Position numbers and translations under genes: made by a program
Origin: an uncultured Mucispirillum sp.
GTDB taxonomy: Bacteria > Chrysiogenota > Deferribacteres > Deferribacterales > Mucispirillaceae
Length of the DNA stretch: 22,206 nt
Assembly: GCA_910586745.1 (NCBI GenBank)
Contig: CAJUJZ010000025.1
Span: forward strand, 1-22,206
Reading direction: 5' to 3'
Shown here: piece by piece, positions 7,530-15,291 of the stretch
Position numbering within the stretch: the stretch's first letter is position 1
Layout of the letters: each line of letters starts with the position of its first letter
The notes under the pieces: generated by a model
What the model saw: the letters and a program-made list of their open reading frames with translations, nothing else
What the model was told of the DNA's origin: nothing
The model's database searches: none

Positions 7530-7958
7530 ATGAAACGGATAGTGTTATTATTGTTTTTGATTTTTATTATGGCAGGTTTTGTTTTTGCTCAAGGTAATAT
7601 AGGCACACAAAACAGAAATGGTAATAACGGTGCATATTATAATTGTCCTTATCCTGACTGTCCATTATGCACAAGTGGTGTTTATGGACCAAGAGCAGGC
7701 AAAGGCGGTAAAGGCATGGCTATGGGTATGGGTGAGCCAGTGATTGTCACTACTGACCAGGCAAAAAATGCTGTTGAAAAATACATACAAAACTTAAAAG
7801 GCTACTATATAGAAGCAGTAGAAACTTTTAATAGAGCAGGTAAAGGCGTGCAGGCTTTTAGAGTGTATGTAAAAGACGGCAGTGGTAATTCATTCTTCTT
7901 TCATGTAGACCCATGGGGCAGAGTAGGTGGTCCTATAGCATATACAAGAACAAAGTAG
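7530..7958 (+). CDS. Secreted single-domain PepSY-like protein with a Cys cluster
   Basis: 142 residues from the ATG at 7530, which has GAGAGG six bases upstream. A GTG at 7494 in the same frame would add 12 residues ahead of a signal peptide and is rejected. Residues 1-20 form the signal peptide (MKR, hydrophobic core, cleavage after VFA before Gln21). A Gly/Asn-rich stretch leads to NCPYPDCPLC, a Cx4Cx2C cluster (Cys39, 44, 47), then a Gly/Lys/Met-rich segment (GKGGKGMAMGMG) and one copy of the shared domain (about 76-139) with KGYYIEAVE, FRVYVKDGSGN and HVDPWGRVGGPI. It follows the two-domain gene by 79 bases and ends before a strong terminator, so the two genes probably share a transcript. 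Its function is unknown; the cysteines suggest metal binding or disulfide formation. Confidence 0.85.
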   Translation: MKRIVLLLFLIFIMAGFVFAQGNIGTQNRNGNNGAYYNCPYPDCPLCTSGVYGPRAGKGGKGMAMGMGEPVIVTTDQAKNAVEKYIQNLKGYYIEAVETFNRAGKGVQAFRVYVKDGSGNSFFFHVDPWGRVGGPIAYTRTK

Positions 7959-7990
7959 CATATTTTTTAATTAAATCAATTACACATTAT

Positions 7991-8022
7991 AAAGGCAGAT
8001 GATAATATCATCTGCCTTTTTT
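7991..8022 (+). terminator. Intrinsic terminator closing the PepSY-like gene cluster
   Basis: A perfect 13-bp stem, AAAGGCAGATGAT (7991-8003) with ATCATCTGCCTTT (8007-8019), has a 3-base loop and runs into a T tract (8017-8022). It separates this cluster from the next operon, whose promoter begins 31 bases later. Confidence 0.9.
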
Positions 8023-8052
8023 GTTTCATTTTTTCTTTTTTTATAAAACTAT

Positions 8053-8081
8053 TTGCAATTATTTTTTCAAACTACTATAAT
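8053..8081 (+). promoter_or_regulatory. Sigma70-type promoter of the rhomboid-hypCDE-lpxB operon
   Basis: TTGCAA (8053-8058), a 17-base spacer and a perfect TATAAT (8076-8081) put the transcript start near 8088. This is directly after the terminator at 7991-8022 and about 19 bases before the rhomboid ATG. It is the only good promoter I find ahead of the eight co-directional genes that follow. Confidence 0.7.
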
Positions 8082-8106
8082 ACTTTTCATAATAATGAGA
8101 GGGGCT

Positions 8107-8847
8107 ATGTTTCCATTAAAAACAAATATCCCAGTAACAAGATTTGCTTATGGTGTATGGCTGATTATTCTATTAAATACAGTCATTTATATATATTTCC
8201 GCATTAATTATCACGGCCTGCTTTTTGCAGACCACGGCTTTCTGCCTTTAAAGCTTTCTATGCCTTCAGAGATAGTAAGTGTAAGTGAAAAAATGTCATC
8301 ATTTTTTACATATATGTTTTTACACATCAGCCTTTTACATGTGGCTGTAAATATGTATTTTTTATATGTTTTTGGTAAAAATGTGGAAGAATATCTTGGC
8401 ACTGTAAAATTTATATGTCTTTATATTGTGTTTGGTGTTATGGCAGTAATTGCTGAAGCATTTATGATGCCTTCGCTTGAATATCCTGTTGTAGGCTCAA
8501 GTGGTGCTGTTGCAGGCATTATGGGACTATTTGTTATATTTTTCCCATTTTCAAAGATAAAAACATTTATATTTTTATTAATATATGCAATAATAAGAAA
8601 TATTCCAGCAGTAATAATTATTTTATTGTTTTTAATATTCCAGCTTTCATTATGGTATGGAGAACAGTTTTTTAATTTAAATGAATATCTTCGTTCATTT
8701 CAGGAATATATAGGTATTAAAAACAGGTTTATAAATATATCAAATGTTGCATACTGGACACATATTGGCGGTTTTTTATCAGGTGTAATGATTGGTATAT
8801 TTATTAAAACAGCAGGAACAATAAAACAAAAATCAAATAATAAATAA
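8107..8847 (+). CDS. Rhomboid family intramembrane serine protease
   Basis: 246 residues from the ATG at 8107. The start was chosen because GAGAGGGG lies just upstream and the protein then opens MFPLKTNIP, like the MIPLRDxNP start of bacterial rhomboids. A longer frame would begin inside the promoter's -35 box; the ATG at 8095 would leave a 7-base leader. The protein is mostly hydrophobic, with six or so membrane helices. Family motifs are His78-Ala-Val-x-Asn82 in helix 2, the catalytic serine motif GSSG (Ser132) followed by AVAGIMG in helix 4, and the catalytic His219 in AYWTHIGGFLSG in helix 6. It would cleave membrane-spanning substrates within the inner membrane. The substrate is unknown. 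It is the first gene of the operon, 11 bases before hypC. Confidence 0.93.
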   Translation: MFPLKTNIPVTRFAYGVWLIILLNTVIYIYFRINYHGLLFADHGFLPLKLSMPSEIVSVSEKMSSFFTYMFLHISLLHVAVNMYFLYVFGKNVEEYLGTVKFICLYIVFGVMAVIAEAFMMPSLEYPVVGSSGAVAGIMGLFVIFFPFSKIKTFIFLLIYAIIRNIPAVIIILLFLIFQLSLWYGEQFFNLNEYLRSFQEYIGIKNRFINISNVAYWTHIGGFLSGVMIGIFIKTAGTIKQKSNNK

Positions 8848-8858
8848 AGGGAGTTATT

Positions 8859-9092
8859 ATGTGCTTAGGGTTTCCAGGATTAATTGAAAAATTAGATATG
8901 CATGTGGCAACTGTAGATGTTGCCGGCACTAAGAGAGAGATTTCTACTATTTTTTTAGGTGATGATGTCAAAGCAGGCGACTGGGTTGTTGTTCATGCTG
9001 GGTTTGCTATTTCTAAAATAGATGAGAAAGAAGCAAAAGAAACATTAGATTTTTTACTGGACTATACAGATGAATCCAAGCATTCCTTTTAG
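8859..9092 (+). CDS. hypC: HypC, [NiFe]-hydrogenase maturation chaperone
   Basis: 77 residues, the usual length. It opens with MCLGFPG; Cys2 is the family's essential Fe-binding cysteine, exposed after Met removal. GDWVVVHAGFAISKIDE is the typical mid-to-late OB-fold segment. HypC pairs with HypD to assemble the Fe(CN)2CO unit and then delivers it to the hydrogenase large subunit. A good AGGGAG ribosome-binding site lies seven bases before the ATG. The 3' end overlaps hypD by 23 bases, which suggests coupled translation of the two partners. Confidence 0.96.
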   Translation: MCLGFPGLIEKLDMHVATVDVAGTKREISTIFLGDDVKAGDWVVVHAGFAISKIDEKEAKETLDFLLDYTDESKHSF

Positions 9093-10155
9093 AGATAAAG
9101 AAACTGCTTTAAAAGTAAGCCAGTGTATAAAAAAAGAAGCAGATTCTGGCAGAACATATAAAATAATGGAAGTATGCGGCACTCATACTATGGCTATTGC
9201 CCGCTCTGGGCTTAGAAGTATGATGCCTGAAAATGTGGAGCTGATTTCTGGTCCAGGATGCCCTGTATGTGTAACAAGTCAGGGAGAGATTGATTTATTT
9301 TTTGAACTGCTTGACTGTGGTGTTTCTGTTGTAAGTTTTGGTGATTTACTTAGAATTCCAGGAAGTAATGGTGAAACTCTTATTGATAAAAGAGCTCGAG
9401 GAGCAGATGTTAATGTTGTATATTCGCCACTTGATACATTAAAACTGGCAGAAGAAAATCCAGATATTCATTATACATTTTTAGGTATTGGTTTTGAAAC
9501 TACAGCACCAACTATTGCGGCTTTAATTATGGCAGCAAAAGAGAAAGGCTTGAAAAATTTATCTGTTTTATCTTTTTGCAAAACAATGCCTGCAGCTTTT
9601 GATTTAATATTAAGTGATAAAGAGCTGCATTTAGATGGATTTTTATGCCCTGGTCATGTAACAGCAGTAACAGGTGTGCAGTTATATGAACCATTAATAA
9701 AAGCAGGGAAAGCGGCAGTGGTTGCAGGGTTTGAACCTGTGGAAATGCTTGATGCAGTATATGAAATAGTAAAACAGGCAAATAACCATGACTTTCATAT
9801 AGTAAATAAATACAGGCGTGTTGTACCAGATGAGGGTAATGCTCAGGCTCGTGTAATACTTGCAAAAGTATTTTATGAAAGTGATGCTTTCTGGCGTGGA
9901 CTTGGTGAACTTAAAAAAAGCGGGCTTGCAATCAGAGAAGAATATGCTGAATATGATGCATTAAAACGCTTTAACTTACAGCCTAAAAATATTACAGAAA
10001 TAAAAGGCTGCAAATGCGGTCAGGTACTGACTGGCAAAATTGAGCCGCAGGAATGTCCTCTTTTTGCAAAACGCTGCACTCCAGAAGACCCTGTTGGGCC
10101 TTGTATGGTTTCTGGGGAAGGTACATGTGCAGCTTATTACAAATTTTTAAGATAG
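9070..10155 (+). CDS. hypD: HypD, [NiFe]-hydrogenase iron-ligand assembly protein
   Basis: 361 residues. The family signatures are EVCGTHTMA with the Fe-binding Cys, SGPGCPVCVT, GFETTAPTIA, CPGHVTAV, and a C-terminal [4Fe-4S] region with GCKCGQ, QECPLFAKRC and GPCMVSGEGTCAAYYK. HypD scaffolds the iron while cyanide (from HypE/HypF) and CO are added, in a cytoplasmic complex with HypC and HypE. The ATG at 9070 lies inside hypC; no other Met occurs before the conserved region, so the overlap start is firm. hypE follows after seven bases. Confidence 0.97.
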   Translation: MNPSIPFRDKETALKVSQCIKKEADSGRTYKIMEVCGTHTMAIARSGLRSMMPENVELISGPGCPVCVTSQGEIDLFFELLDCGVSVVSFGDLLRIPGSNGETLIDKRARGADVNVVYSPLDTLKLAEENPDIHYTFLGIGFETTAPTIAALIMAAKEKGLKNLSVLSFCKTMPAAFDLILSDKELHLDGFLCPGHVTAVTGVQLYEPLIKAGKAAVVAGFEPVEMLDAVYEIVKQANNHDFHIVNKYRRVVPDEGNAQARVILAKVFYESDAFWRGLGELKKSGLAIREEYAEYDALKRFNLQPKNITEIKGCKCGQVLTGKIEPQECPLFAKRCTPEDPVGPCMVSGEGTCAAYYKFLR

Positions 10156-10162
10156 GTGTATT

Positions 10163-11155
10163 ATGGATGATAAAATAGTAACACTTTCTATTGGTGGAGG
10201 CGGCAGGCAGACATCTAATTTTATAAAAGATATAATATTAAAATATTTTGATAATGAAATATTAAGTAATCTTGGCGATGCATCTCATGTAGAAACAAGT
10301 ACTAATACTGCTTTTACAACAGATTCTTTTGTTATTCGCCCTGAATTTTTTAATGGAGGTAATATTGGCAAGCTTGCTATATGCGGCACAGTTAATGACT
10401 TATCTGTAAGTGGTGCAGAGCCTTTATATCTATCTTTTGCTTTAGTTGTTTCAGAAGGTTACAGTTATGACAAACTTGAAAAAATAGTGAAGAGTGCGGC
10501 AGTTGAAGCAAAAAAAGCTGGTGTCAAAATTGTATGCGGTGATACAAAAGTTGTAGAGCGTGGCGGTATTGATGGTATCATCATTAATACATGCGGGTTG
10601 GGGCGAGTTATTAAAAATTTAAATGATTTTTCTGCTGTAAAAGAAGGTGATAAAGTAATTGTTACTTCAGATATTGCGCGTCATGGTATGGCAGTAATGC
10701 TTGAAAGAGGTCAGTTTGGATTTGCAGGCGGCATTGAAAGTGACTGTGCATGTTTAAACCATATGATGAAAGCAGTTTATCCTTATAATGTAAAATTTGG
10801 CAGAGATGCTACAAGAGGTGGTTTAGCTGCTGTTTTAAATGAGATAGCAGAGCAAAGCGGCAAAGGCTTTTTAATAGATGAAGAAAAAATACCATTAAGG
10901 CAGGATACAGCAGAATTATGTGATACCTTAGGATTTGATCCATTAAGTGTAGCAAATGAAGGTGCTGCAGTTATAATATGTGGTACTGAAGACTGTGAAA
11001 AAGTGCTTGCAGCTTTAAAATCAGTAAAAGAAGGTGAAAGAGCCGCAGTTATTGGTGAAGTTACAAATGATAATAAAGTTGTGTTAAATACAATTTCTGG
11101 GGGCAAGCGTCATATAGATTTACCACCTGGTGAACTTTTACCTAGAATTTGCTAA
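10163..11155 (+). CDS. hypE: HypE, carbamoyl dehydratase of [NiFe]-hydrogenase maturation
   Basis: 330 residues with the AIR-synthase (PurM-like) fold. It shows the Gly-rich N-terminus (LSIGGGGRQTSNFI), the TTDSFVI ATP-region motif, GGNIGKLAICGTVNDLSVSGAEP, and FGRDATRGGLAAVLNEIA. It ends in LPRIC, the C-terminal Cys that receives the carbamoyl group from HypF and is dehydrated to thiocyanate. TAGGTG precedes the ATG. The carbamoyl-transferase HypF and the nickel factors HypA and HypB are not in this window and must lie elsewhere for this protein to work. Confidence 0.97.
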   Translation: MDDKIVTLSIGGGGRQTSNFIKDIILKYFDNEILSNLGDASHVETSTNTAFTTDSFVIRPEFFNGGNIGKLAICGTVNDLSVSGAEPLYLSFALVVSEGYSYDKLEKIVKSAAVEAKKAGVKIVCGDTKVVERGGIDGIIINTCGLGRVIKNLNDFSAVKEGDKVIVTSDIARHGMAVMLERGQFGFAGGIESDCACLNHMMKAVYPYNVKFGRDATRGGLAAVLNEIAEQSGKGFLIDEEKIPLRQDTAELCDTLGFDPLSVANEGAAVIICGTEDCEKVLAALKSVKEGERAAVIGEVTNDNKVVLNTISGGKRHIDLPPGELLPRIC

Positions 11156-11169
11156 GGCAGTAATAAATT

Positions 11170-11490
11170 ATGAATATAAATATTGATTTTAAAAAGGGTG
11201 ATGGTTTGGTGCCTGTTGTTGTGCAGGAAGCGTATACAAAAGAATTACTTATGCAGGCTTATGTAAATAAGGAAGCATTAGAGCTTACTTTAAAAGAAGG
11301 TTATGCTTATTATTATTCAAGAAGCAGAAAATCTTTGTGGAAAAAAGGGGAAACTTCAGGGCATCTGCAGAAGATTGTAAAAATAATGGTTGACTGTGAT
11401 GAAGACTGTCTTTTATATATAGTTCATCAAACAGGACCAGCATGTCATACTGGTGAAAAAAGCTGTTTTTTCAGGGAGCTTACAAAATAG
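11170..11490 (+). CDS. hisI: Phosphoribosyl-AMP cyclohydrolase
   Basis: 106 residues, so a stand-alone HisI domain without the HisE half. It has the motifs MQAYVNKEAL, YYYSRSRKSLWKKGETSGH, the acidic DCDEDCLL metal site, and QTGPACHTGEKSCFF with zinc-ligand cysteines. It opens the purine ring of phosphoribosyl-AMP in step 3 of histidine synthesis. It sits 14 bases after hypE with no other his gene nearby, so the histidine genes are scattered in this genome. No individual promoter is seen. Confidence 0.96.
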   Translation: MNINIDFKKGDGLVPVVVQEAYTKELLMQAYVNKEALELTLKEGYAYYYSRSRKSLWKKGETSGHLQKIVKIMVDCDEDCLLYIVHQTGPACHTGEKSCFFRELTK

Positions 11491-11516
11491 ATTAAATATA
11501 TGGAGAGTATGTTTTA

Positions 11517-12545
11517 ATGTCTGATAAATACCATATAGGGCTTGATATTGGTGCAAATGCAATAAAAGCAGTATTATTAAGCCCTACAAAAACAGGATTT
11601 GTGGTTGATAAATTCCATAACAATACATTTGAAGGTGTTGTTACAGAAAATGGTGTAATCAATGATTATGGTGAGCTTGTTAACAGAATATTAGAAACAA
11701 TAGATGACTCTTTTCCTGTACGCTCAGTAGCTGTTGCATTAAAAGGTCCGTCAGTACTTGTGCGTAAAATGCTTGTAAATAATGATAGTTTAGGTGATTT
11801 AAAAGAATTTCGCTGGATAGCAGACCAGTATGCCTGTGTAGAGCCTGAAGAAATGTGCATGGATTTTGAAGCACTTCCATCTCAGGATTTATATAACCAT
11901 ACAAGTATAGTAATGACTGCAGCTAAAAAAGATATTATAACAGATTTTGTATCAGTATTAGAATCAGCAAAATTACAGCCTTATGCTATTGAATCAGAAG
12001 CAATGTCAATAGTCCGCCTTTTTAGAGCCCTTAAAAAAACAAATAATGCAGAAATACAGCTTATTTTACATGTGGGGTATATTGGCTCATTTGTTATTCT
12101 TATAAAAAATGGCTTTTTTGACTACTGCCGAGAAGTAAGCCGCGGTGGAAAATATTTTACTGACCTTATTAAGCATGATTTATATGTAGATACTGATACT
12201 GCAGAAAAAATTAAAATTAATCCAGATGCACATTCTGACCCAGAAAAAGTCCGCACAACATTAGACAGAATTTTTTCAATTGAATATATTCAAGAAATAG
12301 ACTATGTATTAAAATTCTATCTTTTAAGGGGCGGTTCTCTGCCTAATCATATATATCTTTCCGGTGGTGCATGCCAGACTTTTGGGCTTGAAAAAGCTCT
12401 CCGTGAAAAATACGGCGTTCCTGTTGAATACCTTAACCCTTGGGAATTTATTATTCTTCCAGAAAATACAGCTAAAGTGCAGCAGACAGATAAATACAGC
12501 TATTCTGTGGTTTTAGGGCTTGCTTTGCATGGGCTGGTGTATTAA
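11517..12545 (+). CDS. PilM-like actin-fold ATPase (type IV pilus assembly or derived)
   Basis: 342 residues. The N-terminus IGLDIGANAIKAVLLS is the phosphate-1 loop of the actin/FtsA/PilM superfamily. The next block (ENGVINDYGELVNRILETI, then SVAVALKGPSVLVRKM and EEMCMDFEAL) follows the PilM pattern of EGxI, ALPGxxV and the IPxDPEEVxxDF segment. In the phosphate-2 region the usual DxG reads LHVGYIGS, so the acidic residue is missing. The C-terminal adenosine motif IYLSGGACQ is present. PilM recruits PilN to the cytoplasmic face of type IV pilus or type II secretion-like machines. No pilN, pilO, pilP or pilQ follows here; a lipoprotein gene starts four bases after the stop. I favour a PilM homologue of uncertain function, with FtsA/MreB-like relatives as the alternative. 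Confidence 0.72.
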   Translation: MSDKYHIGLDIGANAIKAVLLSPTKTGFVVDKFHNNTFEGVVTENGVINDYGELVNRILETIDDSFPVRSVAVALKGPSVLVRKMLVNNDSLGDLKEFRWIADQYACVEPEEMCMDFEALPSQDLYNHTSIVMTAAKKDIITDFVSVLESAKLQPYAIESEAMSIVRLFRALKKTNNAEIQLILHVGYIGSFVILIKNGFFDYCREVSRGGKYFTDLIKHDLYVDTDTAEKIKINPDAHSDPEKVRTTLDRIFSIEYIQEIDYVLKFYLLRGGSLPNHIYLSGGACQTFGLEKALREKYGVPVEYLNPWEFIILPENTAKVQQTDKYSYSVVLGLALHGLVY

Positions 12546-12549
12546 CTAT

Positions 12550-13527
12550 ATGAAGTTTTTCTTATATTTATGTATTGCATTTATGGTTTCATCTTGTGCA
12601 GTAAAACAGAAAAGTGAATGTATTTCATCATCACTTTTAATAAGCAGGGATAATAACAATATTAATCTTTTAATGCAGGATAACGGCTGTAAATATACTA
12701 TACATAAAATGCCTGAAAATATTTGGAAAATAGAAGTAGAAAATGGCTTATTTGATACATTTACTCCTCGGGCAGAAAAAGATGTAAAAAAATCTCTGCC
12801 AGTGATTAAAAAAAATAATAAAGAGATACTTTTATTTTTTGCTTCAAGCGGCAGCCTTACTCAAAATAATGGCAGCAGTTCTTTTACATATATACAGAAT
12901 ACAGATTTTAATACGCCAGAAAGAAAAGCAGGTTATATTGAAGAAATATTATGCCGTAATGATAAAACAGTTATTAAAAGTAATGGTGCAGTTGTTTTTA
13001 ATATTGGCTCATTATATAATGGAAGAAAATACATAGATATTTATAATATTTCTTTGAAAAAAGAATATGTTCATAATAAATGTAATGCAGTTTCAGCACC
13101 TGTTTCACTGCGGTTTCCTAAAAGAGTGCGTTATTTTTTAAACAGTGATAACCTTAACTTATATAGTAATGGCAAAAATATTATTATTTCTAATAAAAAA
13201 AATGATAATCATTTATTTTTAACAGATATTAATGAAGAAAAAACATTAAAAACCCAAAAAATAAAGCTGGAGTTTTCAAAAAATATAGAAATTACTGCAT
13301 CAAATATAACACCAGCATATACAGCTGTTATTTTAAAGGGCAGGTATGAGCCTTTGCAGAATATACCACGCAGTAAATCATTAAAAGGTGCTGTTTTTAA
13401 ACATGTTGATATAACACCTAAATCAGAAGTTACAGAAATAAGGCTTTATACAGGCAGAGTAGCAAAAGAGCCTTTTATCTCAATAGATAAAGTTGATAAT
13501 AAAATAATAATATATGCAGATAAATAA
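12550..13527 (+). CDS. Lipoprotein of unknown function, next to the PilM-like gene
   Basis: 325 residues from the ATG at 12550. A TTG ten codons upstream would add a non-signal segment overlapping the previous gene and is rejected. MKFFLYLCIAFMVSSC is a lipoprotein signal with the lipidated Cys16. The mature part is Lys/Asn-rich and predicted mostly beta strand, in two similar-looking halves: IWKIEVENGLFDTF and a late ITPKSEVTEIRLYTG followed by FISIDKVDNKIIIYAD. The second resembles AMIN-type or secretin N-domain beta repeats, though I cannot confirm either. Only four bases separate it from the PilM-like gene, so it may take the place of a PilP/PilQ-like partner in an envelope complex (inference). 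The ribosome-binding site is poor, consistent with translational coupling. Confidence 0.75.
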   Translation: MKFFLYLCIAFMVSSCAVKQKSECISSSLLISRDNNNINLLMQDNGCKYTIHKMPENIWKIEVENGLFDTFTPRAEKDVKKSLPVIKKNNKEILLFFASSGSLTQNNGSSSFTYIQNTDFNTPERKAGYIEEILCRNDKTVIKSNGAVVFNIGSLYNGRKYIDIYNISLKKEYVHNKCNAVSAPVSLRFPKRVRYFLNSDNLNLYSNGKNIIISNKKNDNHLFLTDINEEKTLKTQKIKLEFSKNIEITASNITPAYTAVILKGRYEPLQNIPRSKSLKGAVFKHVDITPKSEVTEIRLYTGRVAKEPFISIDKVDNKIIIYADK

Positions 13528-13545
13528 TATAAACTGGGGAATAAT

Positions 13546-14664
13546 ATGAAATTTTTTATAGTAGCAGGTGAAGCATCTGGCGATGTTCATGGTGCAAATT
13601 TAGCAAGAGAACTTTTAAAGATATATCCAAATGCAGAATTTTCAGGCACTGGCGGTATTAATTTAAAGGCTTTAGGGCAGAAACAGTATTTTACTGATTC
13701 AGATATGGCTATTATAGGCTTTATAGAAGTATTTAAAAAACTTCCATTTATTTTTAATATGTTTTCTACCCTTGAAAAAGCTGTTGCAGAAGAAAAACCT
13801 GATGCTGTTGTATTAATAGATTATCCAGGCTTTAATCTTAGGTTCGCAAAAAAATTAAAAGAATATAATATCCCAGTAATATATTTTATAGCACCACAGT
13901 TCTGGGTATGGCATTACAGCAGAATATTTACATTAAAAGAGTATTGCGATTTAACTATTTCTATATTTCCTTTTGAGATGGAATATTTTAAAAAGGAAAA
14001 TGTTAATGCAGTATATGCAGGCAACCCTGTAATAGATAATTTTAAATTTAATTTTTTAAATAAACATGAATTTTTAAAAGCATTATCTTTTTCTGGGGAA
14101 AGGAAAATTATCGGCATACTTCCAGGCAGCAGAAAAAGAGAAATATCTTCACTTCTGCCAGCTTTTATTGATGCAGCTTTAGAGTATGATGATATTGATT
14201 TTGTAATCAGTAAGGCAGATAATATAAGTGAAGATTTAATAAAACAATATATTCCAGAAAAGCATAATATTAAAATACTTCCAAAAGCTCAGTATGACAT
14301 AATGAAATACAGCGATTTTATATGGGCATGTTCTGGTACAGTTACTCTTGAAACTGCCATAATGAAAAAGCCTATGATTATTGCATACAGTGCATCTAAA
14401 ATAAATGTATTTTTAGCAAAAAAATTATCTAATTTAAGAACTATAGGGCTTCCAAATATTATAGCAGGATATGAACTTTTACCAGAAGTTCACTGTATTG
14501 GTGAAGGCAGTGCAAAAAAAGAACTTATTATTGAAGCATATAATAAAGCGTTATCAAATATAGATACAATAAAAGAAGAACTTGATAAAATATCAGCTCT
14601 GTTTGAAGGAAAAACACCATCTAAAACAGCAGCAGAAAAAATTGCAGAGCTTTTAAAAAAGTAA
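13546..14664 (+). CDS. lpxB: Lipid-A-disaccharide synthase
   Basis: 372 residues, the usual length. It opens FIVAGEASGDVHGANLARELL, followed by FSGTGG, VLIDYPGFNLRFAKKLK with the conserved Asp, APQFWVWH, AGNPVID (His is more usual than Asn here), GILPGSRKREI and ACSGTVTLETAIMKKPMIIAY. It joins lipid X and UDP-diacylglucosamine into the lipid A disaccharide at the inner membrane. It shows that the organism has an LPS-type outer membrane. CTGGGGA precedes the ATG. It is the last gene of the plus-strand operon and faces a minus-strand gene 84 bases on; I see no strong terminator in that gap. Confidence 0.97.
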   Translation: MKFFIVAGEASGDVHGANLARELLKIYPNAEFSGTGGINLKALGQKQYFTDSDMAIIGFIEVFKKLPFIFNMFSTLEKAVAEEKPDAVVLIDYPGFNLRFAKKLKEYNIPVIYFIAPQFWVWHYSRIFTLKEYCDLTISIFPFEMEYFKKENVNAVYAGNPVIDNFKFNFLNKHEFLKALSFSGERKIIGILPGSRKREISSLLPAFIDAALEYDDIDFVISKADNISEDLIKQYIPEKHNIKILPKAQYDIMKYSDFIWACSGTVTLETAIMKKPMIIAYSASKINVFLAKKLSNLRTIGLPNIIAGYELLPEVHCIGEGSAKKELIIEAYNKALSNIDTIKEELDKISALFEGKTPSKTAAEKIAELLKK

Positions 14665-14748
14665 GTATATAAAGCAGAGATTATATAATTTTGTTTTTAA
14701 TGAAATATAATATATACAGGTTATAATTATTATGGGAAAATCTATTTA

Positions 14749-15291
14749 TTACTGTGCAATTCTGCCTGTAATTTTAAATTTAATATGTATTCTATTATTT
14801 AAATATTTCATAGCAAAAGGTTTATATTTTTCTTCTGCATTCATCTCTATAAAAGTATTCATTTCCTGCTGGTTTAAGAGGGTAACAGGCAGATAAACTG
14901 TAAGACTATCATTAAATGGGCTTTGCTCTTTTATAAGCATATTAAAAGTTATGCTGCATTCTGCAAGAGGGCTGCATTTAGTTTCAGCATTAGAAATAAA
15001 AAAGCTTACACTAGCAGCCTTATTTTCATCACTTTCTGGTATTAATAAGTATACTTCTTCATTTCTTACATTATTAAAGGATAAAGTAATATTTTCTATC
15101 AATGTGTTTTTTTCAATATTTCCAGTATTATAATTTCCAGCAGTAGTATATATGACTACTGGTTCACTATACACAAAATCATATTTTGTACTGTCATTAT
15201 TAATACTGTTATTCTGGTTATTACCTCCTGCACAGGCAGTAAACAATAAAAATATTATAATGGTAAATATATTAATAGCTTTTAGGTGCAT
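14749..15291 (-). CDS. Lipoprotein with a cysteine-bearing beta-sandwich domain
   Basis: 180 residues from the ATG at 15291. A longer frame reaches 15348 but would put 19 residues ahead of a clear lipoprotein signal (MHLKAINIFTIIIFLLFTAC, lipidated Cys20), so the shorter start is preferred. An Asn/Ser-rich tether follows, then a single beta-sandwich-like domain with TGNIEKNTLIENITLSFNNV and KCSPLAECSITFNML. The paired Cys and the spacing recall the C-x-sL-aGxsC-x-I-x-V-x-F motif of choice-of-anchor D / SPD-2-like Ig domains. That assignment is by eye only. The start lies 20 bases inside the 3' end of the upstream flavodoxin/ferredoxin gene and has no good ribosome-binding site, which suggests coupled translation. 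It probably faces the periplasm or cell surface. Its function is unknown. Confidence 0.72.
   Translation of the reverse strand: MHLKAINIFTIIIFLLFTACAGGNNQNNSINNDSTKYDFVYSEPVVIYTTAGNYNTGNIEKNTLIENITLSFNNVRNEEVYLLIPESDENKAASVSFFISNAETKCSPLAECSITFNMLIKEQSPFNDSLTVYLPVTLLNQQEMNTFIEMNAEEKYKPFAMKYLNNRIHIKFKITGRIAQ

Noticed and set aside
8053..8106. Upstream extension of the rhomboid gene from a TTG at 8053 or the ATG at 8095
   Set aside because: The TTG overlaps the -35 box of a near-consensus promoter, and the ATG at 8095 would leave a 7-base leader. The ATG at 8107 has a ribosome-binding site and gives the family-typical start.
10783..11106. 107-codon open frame antisense to hypE
   Set aside because: It lies wholly within hypE on the other strand, has no family-like motif, and its composition is that expected of a shadow frame.
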